64,000 bases of DNA from Lactarius indigo (Eukaryota > Basidiomycota > Agaricomycetes > Russulales > Russulaceae), in NCBI GenBank assembly GCA_025766275.1, contig JAFKAC010000003.1, positions 2,108,001-2,172,000 on the forward strand, read 5' to 3'. This document shows positions 1 through 10,953 of this stretch, in pieces (position 1 is the stretch's first letter; each line of letters starts with the position of its first letter). A program made the position numbers and the translations under genes. Under the pieces are notes generated by a model. It made no database searches. It was not told the origin of the DNA and saw nothing but the letters and a program-made list of their open reading frames with translations.

Positions 1-649
<649 letters not shown>

Positions 650-842
650 GGCAAGGTGAGGTGTACGTTCGTCTGAGCGTGGAAGACCAAGGAGAATCAA
701 GTTGGAGATATCGTAGCCTTCCTTGCTAAGTTTTGTAAGAAGATAATTGGATAGAGAGAAAAGAGCGAAGAAAGTGAGGAAGAAAGAGCCGAGGAACAAG
801 AGCTGAAGATGGTTTGGCATGGCGAATGACGAAATGGAACCG

Positions 843-905
843 ATCTGACCGGAACCGGGGTTCGCACCCGGTTGTGACCCACAACGCTCGTTTAATCGCC
901 TCCTC
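843..905 (-). other. Possible degenerate tRNA-His-like sequence
   Basis: On the minus strand the 8-mer CGTTGTGG, typical of tRNA-His anticodon loops, is followed by a perfect 5-bp stem with a 7-nt loop (CCGGG-TGCGAAC-CCCGG) resembling a T-arm and B box with one mismatch. The 3' side of the anticodon stem does not pair, and no matching 5' acceptor strand or D-arm is evident. It is therefore not an intact tRNA. It may be a relic or chance, and it sits in the space between CBR1 and the phosphatase gene. Confidence 0.2.
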
Positions 906-1079
906 TCCCCACACCTCCTGTACTATTCTTCCTTTTCAGTCTCTCTTTTCTTGTTTTACTATCATTTCCTCTTTGCTTCTCTCTCTTTCTCCCTCTTTTT
1001 TCCTTTTTTTTTTTTACTGACCAAAACATTAAGAACCTAAAAACACAAAGAGACTGTAACATCACGCAGCGCGTGAGCC

Positions 1080-3150
1080 ATGCTACCTTCTTCGACAGCA
1101 GCACCACGCAAGAAGGGCCCGCCTTCAGGCCTCCGCATTGATACACCTACCCGAAACGCTACGATTGCCCTCGTCCCTGGGTATAGTTCTGCTTCTACCT
1201 CCGCTGTCTCTCCGACAACTTCAGAGTCTGGCTCTTTTCAATTCCCCCCTCCCCCAAAGTCTCGGTCGAGGAATATGAAGAAGCTATCCCTTACCTTATC
1301 CACCCAGTCCTCATCCAGTTCTCTAGCCATCCCCCCCAGTGATTTCCAGCTAGATCACACCTCTCATGAAGCCCGGAGCAGACGCACTTCTATCGTATCG
1401 GCCTCTTCCATGCTCCTTCGCAAGGAAGAGGATGGCTCTCCGACTGCCCCTTATCCCGATGGCCCAATCGAGATTCTTCCCAAGATATGGTTGGGCGCGG
1501 AGGACAACGCCCGCGACTGGCGTGGTCTGGTTACGAGGGGGATTGGTTCCGTTCTTAACGTTGCCAAGGAAGTCGTCTCTGCGTTTGACTCATTAACGCC
1601 GGTCGAGACGCCACAAGTGCAGCGGACGAATGAGCTCCCAGGTGGAGCTGTCGTCAATCGAGCTACATATTATCCGGCGGACGGCACGGGGAGACCCGGG
1701 CTGCACTACCTCAAGCTGCAGTGGTCTCACGGACAGTCTGACCTGGTTAAACGTGGTTTCCCTGAGGCCATGGCCTTTGTCGATCAATCGCTCGCTCGTG
1801 GAGAGGGTGTCTTGATTCAGTGCGTGCCAATCGGACTTCTATCGCGGATCCACGTTGACCTTTACGATGCATCGCCAGCTGTCAATGTGGTATTTCTCGA
1901 TCCGCTACCATGGTGATCGCTCTCGTTATGCGCGCCGCCTCTCTCCGCTCCCCTTGGGTTTCCCAACAAGTATGGGATCTCAACGGAATGCATGCCGCTT
2001 ATGCATATGTGAAACAAAAAAGTCAATGGGTCGGCCCAAATATGTCGTCAGTATAGCCACATCCGTCGCACCGATTTGCAATCTCATTCCTCGTTATAGA
2101 TTAATTTATCAATTGCTCGATTATGAGAAGGTGCTTCGTGCTAATTCCTCGTCACCTGCCCCATCGGATCGTTCTCAGTCGGACGAGGAATGGAATCGTC
2201 GTCGAAAACTACTGGACGATGCCTCGGATCACGATGACGGTCCTGATCAAGACACCACCGAGATGCAACGTGAGGCTAAGGCTCTTGACAAGGCCATGGA
2301 GGATCGCATTCTGGCACGCAAGTCGTCCTCTTCTTCCGTTGGCTCTGGTATCGGAATGGGTCCCGCTTGGAAGAGTCGATACTCGGCGCGGAAGAGGACC
2401 GCTTCCATCGCGAGTAATATGACTTGCAACAGTGTGCTTAGCGAAAATTTGGTCGAGGAAAACGAAGAACAAGAGTTACTTGGCGTCGGCGGTGGTTTCG
2501 ACAAGTCCAGTGCCAGACCTTCCCCTTGGGATGGGCACGTTGTATCCGATGCCTCGAGTGATGGTGAAATTGGAGCACCGACAAGCCATTACCCTCGCGT
2601 TCCTCCCTCAGCACCCGCTAGGAGATCGTCCTTCAAACTACCCCCGGTTCCTTCTTCTGCCTTCAAGCCAACTTTTGACGTGTCTCATCGCCCAACCTCA
2701 AAGCCGAGACGGAGACCCACTCCTCTTGACATTTTGCCGACTGTGCCTGACTCCCCCGTCAATCCTGTCGCAACGCCGACCGTCTCAACAGCTTTGGCAA
2801 TACCACGGACCCGGAAAGAGTCCCGTGCCACTGTACCCGTCTCTCTCCCGCTCCGAAAGTCATCGCAGTCTACGCAACAACCATCGCAAGCTCCGAGCAT
2901 CCACAAACCAGCTCTGCAGACACCTTCCCAAACTCTCTTCGTTTTTCCACCTTCCCCAACTCTTTCAGCGCGCACCCCCTCTGCCATGACTCTGACCTCC
3001 AACCCTGTCTCTGTCCCATTCCCTTCATCGGCGACCCCTCGAACTAAGTCAGACGCTCGGAGAAGGTCTTTAATCGGCCTCATGATGCCTTCGACTCCGA
3101 CCACCGCACACGCGCGTGTTGATGCAAGAGGTTGGGTCGGAATTCACTGA
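1080..3150 (+). CDS. Dual-specificity protein phosphatase (MAP-kinase phosphatase, Msg5-like)
   Basis: Predicted to dephosphorylate Thr and Tyr in MAP-kinase activation loops. The Ser-rich N-terminus (about 125 residues) is followed by a DSP domain opening with PIEILPKIWLGAEDNA. Intron 1820-1878 splits the active site: joined exons give VLIHCQCGISRSATMVIALV, the HCxxGxxRS signature with catalytic Cys. Intron 2047-2099 precedes LIYQLLDYEKVLR, the end of the domain. The C-terminus (about 330 residues) is low-complexity, rich in Ser and Pro with many SP/TP sites and basic patches, plausibly a MAPK-regulated tail. The promoter carries a pyrimidine-rich tract (900-1016). The domain call is firm; the exact fungal orthologue is inferred. 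Confidence 0.88.
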
Positions 3151-3560
3151 ACCACGAATTGCATCAGTACGGCGATATGGAACACTTACACCGGTCGTTA
3201 CCTAGAGTCTTGCGCAATAATCTTTTTTTTGCTGTTCACGGACTCTGTATTCACTATTCAGATGTTTCAGATCCCTTCACACGAGCACGCTTTGTTTCTT
3301 AACGAACTCAGCTACTTATTTTTTTTTTTTTTTTGGGTTTCCCCCTGTTATTTCGTGTGATATCTGACCTGCTTTGCACTTGCATTTCCAAGCTGTAGCA
3401 CATACGCAATCGCACAATTTCTCACTTCATTGTTTTTTGTTATCTCTTATGCATCTTTACCATTCTCCCGCACCGTTTCACGCAGAGTGCCGATGATAAT
3501 GGATCCGCGAAGCAGGTCTCGCTGACGTTGTAACAAAGCTTAAGAGAGCGAGTGGACAAG
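3151..3560. other. Convergent intergenic region, 3' UTRs
   Basis: Between the stop codons of the phosphatase (+) and TVP23 (-). AT-rich with T-runs (a long one near 3318-3335), as expected for two converging 3' UTRs. No gene or repeat recognised. Confidence 0.6.
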
Positions 3561-4679
3561 TTATGATCCAAAGACTCTGCCTACACTGTTCTTCACAACA
3601 CCAGTCAGCACCTGCCCACCTAGACCACCAATAGACCAGCTTGAAGAGACGATGTTCTGAGCCCATCGCTTTTTGGCATCGCGGTCGCTAACCAAGGATA
3701 GTGAGAAAAAGAGTGAGAGGAGCGAATTCGGAGGCACGCACGCATACGTAAACCCGATGACATTTGTAACATTGAAAACGAGGGCGAGCACGACGATGGG
3801 GACGAATCTACAATGCGGTGTTACAGGGGGGGGTCAAGATAGAGATGAATCCCTTTTGACTGACGATAGATTGAACTTGAGCAAGGACACAAAAAATAGG
3901 CCAAGCCAAAGGGCCGGAAAGACGTATAGCGCTGTCCAGAACAACCTTGAAGGAAGTGTGAATTCACTGTAAGAGGTCCCAGGAACGTAAAGGACTTACC
4001 GAGAGTCTACAGGATTGGCAGGCCGCGAAGGCTTTTGCGAGAAGTGTGCTCAGTCTCAAGAAAGAACAGTTAAAGGAGACGGCAACCTACGTCTCTACTT
4101 TCAAAAATCCAATAGCTCTCTCCATCGTCGTCTACCTGTTTACCGTCATTGATCTGAGTAGCTCTGGGGTGTGCTGAAACAGCTAGCGGACCTGGTTCCA
4201 GAAACGCAGGCCGACGAGAGTCCGCCCAGCGACGTTCTGACACGATCGACGAACGGAATAAGGAATGGGGCCCAATCCAAAACTTAGGACGACGTACACG
4301 ACAGTTCCAGAAGTCCATGGCGAGGAGAACGACGACTATTACGGTCTGCGAACAGAGGCTGTCAAAGACGCGTAGGGCAGACGGGACGTGCTAGACGGAC
4401 AGAGACGACATAGTTATCTGTGAAGAATCCGCAAAGGATGTATGTAGCGATTGCAGCTATACGAAGGAGGTACAGAACGAAGAGCGCAACGGGGTGTGCG
4501 GACTGTAGCTGAAGATGAGGAGACGATGGTTGTCACGGTGCTGAGAAGCTCACCTGACGAAGGATGCCAGTGAGGCCTTGAGTGGGATGATTGCCCGATT
4601 CCAGGTCTGCGCTCGAGACAGAGACTGGGCCTGAGGGACGCTCGCGGGTAGGTTCGTCGGGTTCTATCGTGGTGCTCAT
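3561..4679 (-). CDS. TVP23: Golgi membrane protein TVP23 (FAM18 family)
   Basis: Small four-helix Golgi/late-endosome membrane protein involved in vesicle trafficking. Start [11 protein letters not shown] at 4679. Joined exons follow the family: [20 protein letters not shown] (helix 1), [24 protein letters not shown], then [15 protein letters not shown] and [15 protein letters not shown] (the conserved GRxLVGLRxWN and DGES-WxFES motifs), later helices, and C-terminal [20 protein letters not shown]. At least five short introns are needed. Codons flanking each junction keep frame, so the gene looks functional. Its start codon is only 32 bp from that of the divergent plus-strand gene. Confidence 0.9.
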
Positions 4680-4711
4680 CTTGGCAGTGCAGCCGTGCAA
4701 GGGGTCGAGTG

Positions 4712-6318
4712 ATGGCTCAACCGACAGAGACAACACCGCTCATCCTTGGTCAACCGGATAACTCGAGCCCTCCTCCTCCTCTCGCCCCAGTCGTCAATCG
4801 CATCCGTCTTCATGGTCTCCAGCTGCTCAACGAAGACCCCTCAATATTTTTGTCTCCCCCTGCCAGCGTCCCGGCGCAAGTCTCCTTCAAGTTGATCGTC
4901 CTCTTGCAGCTGTATCTCCTGGCCAAGTTACCCCAACCTACTGCAGGCGGAGACATTTGGGAACAATGGTCAAAGGAGCGCACATCGTCTCTCGATTCAG
5001 ATGATTTAGAGCGTCGCTGCATAACGATTTGGGAGGAGTTTCTCCAGGTCAGCAGGAGCGTTCAAGAGATCGAGGACTGTCTCTGGTCGGCGTACCCCCT
5101 GGAAGAGGGTGGACCTCTTTCTGTTCGAGGTATGCTCTTCAATGGGTGCTAGGAAGTAGCTCTGACTCTCTTCGTCGCAGTTATCGACGTTTTGAAGGAT
5201 CCGGATGCACCTTCGAGCCTTCTATCTCATAAACTCGTCGTCTTGAGCCTACTTCACACTTGGACCCATGGAAAGGCCTTCACCCCTGCCAGGTCTCTCT
5301 CCCAACGGGTCCTGCAACGGTTCGCTTCCGTAGCCACCCCAAGGTAAGCACCAGCCTATCCCTTTCCGGTACTATTTTTGACGGCGTGTCAAGGGTCGTG
5401 CATGCCGTAGACGTTCTCTTACAGCTGGTGTATTTGGCCCTCCTCTCGGACTATGTTCTCCTCCCTCCAGGACAAGCGGTAATCACACAGAACTCGCCAA
5501 CGGCAAAACAAGTATTCTTGATGATCTATTCCGCTGCGTCGCTTCTTAGGCCACCCACGTTCCTAGTCGCCCCATTTGTCCTCGTCGCAGGTGCCTTCTT
5601 TTCCAGTCTTCCTCACAACCCTCTCCCAGGAGACACCTCGTACAGTATTTTGCTGTGCGCACTTTCCCTCCACGTTTTGTTACTCCATCTCCCTCGGACC
5701 CCGAGTCCCAATTTCCTTGTCTCCCCCGAAGTCACGCTGCCACTGGCCACTCTTCTATGGCACGAATTCACCAGAACGCTTTACCCCGGTGTGCTTTTCT
5801 ACCTCCCAGCGACGCTTCTCTCCTCTTTCTTCCTGTCCGTCGCCTTGGAAGACTCGGTTCCTCACTTTCCGACGTTATCGACCTTCGCGGGAGCGGCGCC
5901 CATGGAAGCTCGCGTGACTTTCACGCTTTTATGGGGCGTACTCGTGTCCTTCATGATCGCTTCTTCAGCGTTACTCGTGCTGTTCAGCGCATCTTTACTC
6001 CCCATCACATCTCAACCGGTATGCCCATGGGACAGGTATTCAGTGGTGGTTGGCCTCAGATCGCGCAGGATTTTTGCGACCGCCGTCGCCTCGTATTCGG
6101 TGTCCTACTATTTCCCGCCCCCATTTAATCTACTTCAGATTCTGTTCGTGCACGTTCCCCGGCGTTTATTGCGACTATTTGGCAGGAAGGAGAGTCTTGT
6201 CGTTGAGCAGGTCGAGGGGATATTGTGGAACTTAACGACCGGATTGCTTGCGTTCGTAGTAGCTGGGTGCTGGCTTTGGACTGCATCCTTGCCATTGACA
6301 CCCTTTTTCGGCCAGTAG
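4712..6318 (+). CDS. Multi-pass membrane protein of unknown function
   Basis: About 500 residues. Intron 5130-5180 is clear (joined VRVIDVLKD). A second 51-nt candidate near 5342-5392 keeps frame whether removed or not; removal gives ATPRVVHAVDVLLQ. The N-terminus is soluble (TETTPLI at the start, reminiscent of a dileucine-type sorting motif) and is followed by roughly eight hydrophobic segments, including VVLSLLHTW, LLQLVYLALLSDYVLL, FLVAPFVLVAGAFF and LLWGVLVSFMIASSALLVLF. A distinctive PWDRYSVVVGLRSRR block precedes YYFPPPFNLLQILFV and a last helix. I do not recognise a named domain. It looks like a lineage-conserved fungal membrane protein; a channel or transporter is only a guess. Confidence 0.75.
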
Positions 6319-6395
6319 TGATCATTCGTTATTTCAAATACCTATGTCACGTCTCTGCTGTAGTAACTAAACGCCCACTGGTTCTGACTCTTACT

Positions 6396-8265
6396 ATGTC
6401 TGACCGTGCGCGAGTTGCAAAACGGCGTCGCGTTGGCACTATTGGTGCTCCATCCGAAGCAGATGAAGTCGTGACCCCAATCAACCTTCCCTCTGCTACT
6501 GCATTTTCCATCCGAACTGTCAAGGATAATCGTGTGGTGCCGTTGACCTTAGTATGTGCACGTGTATTCGCCGCTTCCCTTCCTAGGCTGTCCAAAGACC
6601 CTCGCCAATGGGAGCCAAGCAGAAAGTGGAAAGTGGTTGCTGCTGGGTTAAAGAAACTTCCGGACTCCATAGTCCAGACTTTGTTCACGATGCTCAGTTC
6701 GTCTTGTCCTCACCTACTCTCCCATGACTTGGTCAAAGAGGTACGCCTCATCCTTCGGTAATCATACACTCGACGGCTCAAACCATTGCAAGTATTTCCT
6801 GCGCGGCCGCTCCATCACTTTGACCAGTGGAGTGGGTGGTGAACGATCGCCAATCAGTAAATATACTGTCGGCGCAGTCGCCTCCATGGGACCGGGTCTC
6901 GTTCGATTACACCTCACAGGGTTCGACAAGATGACAGACCAATCGTTTGCCGCCGTCATCTCCAAACATCCCTCTCTTGAGGATCTTTCCCTATGGTACC
7001 GAATCTCACTGAAATTTGTCCGGAATAGCTGATTTGACGTATGCAGTGGTTGTACCCTCGTTGGTCCAAAGACCGTCAAAGCTGCGGCCGATGCGTGCCC
7101 GTCCCTAATCTCGGTCAATTTCAATTATACTTCAGTGACGCCCCTCTCCCTGGTCCCACTCCTCCGTAAATGCAAAGAAAGACTGGAGGTTTTGAAAGTT
7201 GCAGGTATCAGTAGCTGGGTCTATTTTTGTCTCTCCTGTATGCGTCGCGCGTATTCTGACCGCCCCGCAAGACCGACACCGCAGTGGCAAAGCTACACAC
7301 TGAGCTACTGATCGATGGATCTTTCTCTCTTCCAGCTCTTCGGACGTTCAAACTACGCCAGACTTCGCTATCTGACACCTCTATCAACGCCCTGGTTCCA
7401 CTGGTGCCAAACGTCCGACGCGTCGACATCTCATTCACGGACGTTCGTCGCCCACTCACCGCGTCACACGATGGCTTTGCGAATCTAGAAAAGTTGTCCA
7501 TAACGTCGACCGACGTGTCGCCAGACGACTTGCTTCCCGTGATCTCTGTCGCATCGCGATTGCGTACTCTGAACGTCGGCGCCCTCGGAGGCAGCCACGG
7601 CAAAAGACACGCATTCGGAAACACATCGACGATGACCCTGAGAGACGAGCACCTGCGTTCTTTGACTGCAGTTTTGTCACAAAATACGGTCATAGAGAAC
7701 GTCAGCCTCGTGGGGAACACGAAGCTGGCAAGAGACGGCGAGAGCATCGCAGAGTTTATCCACCTCGTGGACAGAAGGTTGAAGGTTCGCCCATGAAAGC
7801 TTGCGTCTGCTTGTAGCCCCGTCGCTCATGGTACGGCAGAAACTGAACTTGTCGGGATTGACTTTTCTCCGGTCTCAAGACCTTCTCTACCTCGCGCCAG
7901 GAGACTCAGAGGAAGCGGCCTGCTCACTACAGGAGCTTTCTTTGAACAGCACCAGCATCGACGACGACGCAGCAATGTACATATCCTGTTGTCCGTCACT
8001 CGAGACGTTGGGAGTTGCCGGAACCAGACTTTCCAGTAGGTTCTGCAGTGTAAGGAATCGATCCGAGTTTACGTTGCAACAGGCGAAGGACTGTTTTCCA
8101 TCGTTGACGCATGTCCCAAACTTTCCACGCTCGATCTCACGCGCTGCCGTGGTGTCTCTGTAGCGGACCGAAGACGTTTTTTCGAGGTGAGCCGCGAGTA
8201 CAGTCGCGCCAGGGATTCTCTTTGACGAGGCATAGGCCTGGCAAGAGCACAAGGAGAAAAAGTAA
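6396..8265 (+). CDS. Leucine-rich-repeat protein (RNI-like, RAD7/AMN1-type fold)
   Basis: Start MSDRARVAKRRRVG with a basic, nuclear-localisation-like N-terminus. An F-box-like or helical segment (KLPDSIVQTLFTMLSSSCPHLL) leads into irregular LRRs of the cysteine-containing type: GLVRLHLTGFDKMTDQSF, HPSLEDLSL, CPSLISVNFNYTSVT, LRTFKLRQTSLSDTSINAL, VRRVDISFTDVR, LSITSTDVSPDDLLPVI, CSLQELSLNSTSIDDDAAM, CPSLETLGVAG, CPKLSTLDLTRCRGVS. Several short introns are required, for example VKE/YFLRGRS near 6740-6792. The last exon, AWQEHKEKK, ends at 8265. The domain order suggests an E3-ligase adaptor or a Rad7-like repair factor; the exact role is not shown by the sequence. Confidence 0.8.
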
Positions 8266-10953
8266 CAAAAAGCGCCGTCAGCTGAGGTGGTCTCTCTGTT
8301 GAATCGACAATAACGATTGCTATCCAGGTAACTTGGATTCAGTTCAGTTCAGCTTACAATTGGACTCCTGGCATTAATTTTAATGTGGTGCGACAAGTCG
8401 CTATGGATGTCACCATGCACTAACAGAGTTGATACATCAAACAAATACTTGGGATACTAGCTGTGAGAGTATACACATCGTATGGGCACTCACCTTTCCC
8501 ACTTATTCGTAGCGCAAAATATGATATGATATTGAATGTTTCGTTCCTAGTATAACTTCGCGTTGCAGTGGTATCGCCGACAATTTCTTGAGATTCTAAA
8601 CCCGGTCTCAAATCTCGTCTCCTCGTTTGTAAAACACGAGAAAGTCGTTGGTTGTCAAGACAGTCATGATACCTGATGGTCAACGCAACGACAACTCTAA
8701 ATCCTACCAGTTATACACCGCTTCACACCCATTCCCCCAACAAGCTCGTGCTCCATCTGCGCACCCCCAAGTAGAGCAGCTCCCTGAGTAGGCGTCGACT
8801 CCACAGAATCAGAATCAGAATCCCCCGGGGCGCATCATCATATTAGAAATCGGCGGATATAAGGTGGGCGGATCTCTGGTGGGACTGGCACAGCACGCTC
8901 GGAGTCCAAAATGGCCACGGGAGAGTAGTTTTGCCGCCTTTTCGACTCGTGACGGAAGGGATGCGCTGCGCGAAATTTTTTTGCGACCGTCGGTCGTGCT
9001 TGTCTGTATGGCATACTGCTGCGCGCGATGTGGCTGATCCCGGAGATAATGACTCCGGCAATGCCATTGCGGAAGGTGGCTGTACGCTTGCCAGGAGGTC
9101 ACTGGGGCAGGTGAGCAAGAATGATGGTGACGGTCCCATGTGATGCAGAGGAAGTGGTCAATGAATTTGCCATATCGACGGACATATCTAAAGACTGACT
9201 GTATGAAGGCGGACAATAGACGCTGGTCGAGGCTGTACAAGCATGTCGAACTGGTTCAGTCAGCCGTACTGATACGAGAGTAATCCAAAAAGCGGTCACG
9301 CGGTCATAATTAGCTGACGTTGCTCCTTATCGAAACGCCGCCCTTGCTGGCGAGATCGATTTACTGAGATGAGATCAAGGAAGTCGACTCCCTGATAATC
9401 CAAAAACATTCGATTATCAGGTCAGAGAGATCATCGATCGCCCTTGATACAAGCTCTTGTTGACCAAAGGGGTGTTGTGAGGTCATTCTCTCTTGGCGGT
9501 GATATGCCGCCGGTTCGGAGAGGTGGGTCCGTCTTCCAAAACCTTTGAAAGTTTGAAGACCTCGGAATTCGTTTGAGACAGCCAATATATATGGTTGACA
9601 GCTATAGCGTATGCTATGGCCTGGTCGTATAGTGGTTCGTTTGGCAGCTGGGCTGTTTTCATACAAGTTTTGGTTGCGTACTTCTGCCAGTGGTCCCCGC
9701 CAAACTTTAGCCAAAAATGGTATCGGGTGTCCTAGTATCGCCTGCAAGGTGTCGAATGCATGTGTGCATCTGTCTCGCCAAACCGGTGCTAGGTCGCGGT
9801 CATGGGTTTGAAGGGCCACATGCAATTGCTACCTGAATGATTATGAGGGGATATCTCGGACGCCACTGACGCCAAGCTATGCCCTAATTATACTGCCAGA
9901 GTCGGTGCAGTCGAGCCCAAGAGCACAGTTATCACGCACGATAACACAGCCGGGAGAAATTTTGCCGAAGGTGGAAGAAATCGTGCCTGACAGGCTTTCC
10001 CACTCGAGACGCTGAGTTGCTTGCTGACTGAGACAGATGGATACGATGAGTCTGAAAAAATTATGCTCTTCAGATCCGACACTATGACCCTGACAGCGCC
10101 CGGTAGAAATGAGGGGCGTTATGGCTGAACGTGTGTTATGGCTAAACACGACCCTTTACATTACAGTAACGTGAGATAAGGGGGGGGGCAAGCGATCCAA
10201 ACAATTAGGCCGATTAGGGACCATTTCCGAACGGTTTTGGAGAGAAATATGAAATTTTGGAAGGTCTGCTGCGACTCTGTCATTTGCTAATTCCAAAAAG
10301 CCCTGGTGTCGTTGACTCTGAACGACAACGCCCCTGAACCGCCCTCACCACACTCAAGGATGTGACCTTCTGCTACTCGCGTTGTGTTTTTTAAGGCAAA
10401 GTTCGGACATTGTTGGTGACTCAGGCAAATGCGGGGGGGGGGGGGGGGGGTGATTAAGTAGGAGTGGGTCTGCCGCTTGTGCTAGACCAGTCGTTGGACC
10501 CTTCCTTGCATGTAATTTCTTAGACTTGGTTTCCTAAGGTTATTGACCGACATCGAACACTTGCGCACAAATACTGTGCTAGTAAGTACGAGGTCAACTT
10601 GAGATCTAGCACCGTCAATAACAGGAACAACAGGTCACGGTCTTACCAACCAACTCATTTTCGAATTGGTACCCACGCATTTCCGCCCATCTCGTGAAAA
10701 AAAAAGTCTGGTTTGGCCTGCAGCTAGCCGCAGACAACGAGACAATGCAACGGCACCGATCGCTCAAAAACAAGAGCGCCATTCATCCCAACATGGCAGT
10801 CACGTGTGTCGGCGCTAAGACACTCATTGACTTATTGGCCCGCGGTAGTTTCCCAAGTCAAAACCAGAATAAGAACATCGTCCTTCGTTGTTGAAATAGG
10901 TCGTGCGGTAGTCAACATGGTTTCAGATCATACCCCCCCGCACTCCTTTTACT
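8266..10953. other. Long stretch without a recognisable gene
   Basis: About 2.7 kb between the LRR gene and the kinase-like gene. Only short open frames occur (for example 8815-9240 and 9361-9825, minus), none with recognisable motifs, consistent codon use or plausible splice joins. Small repeats (AGAATC repeated near 8808-8822; TTCAG repeated near 8339-8356) and two G-homopolymers (about 10183-10191 and 10433-10450) are present. It could be decayed mobile or accessory DNA, or a lineage-specific RNA locus; nothing can be asserted. Confidence 0.5.
10433..10450 (+). repeat. Poly-G homopolymer, 18 bases
   Basis: An uninterrupted run of 18 G on the plus strand in the gene-free stretch. A shorter run lies about 240 bp upstream. 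Such runs are prone to slippage and can form quadruplexes; length may also be affected by sequencing error. Confidence 0.9.

Noticed and set aside
9361..9825. Minus-strand frame of 154 codons in the gene-free block
   Set aside because: No recognised motif, no hydrophobic or repeat pattern, no plausible splice partners; kept only as part of the unassigned stretch.
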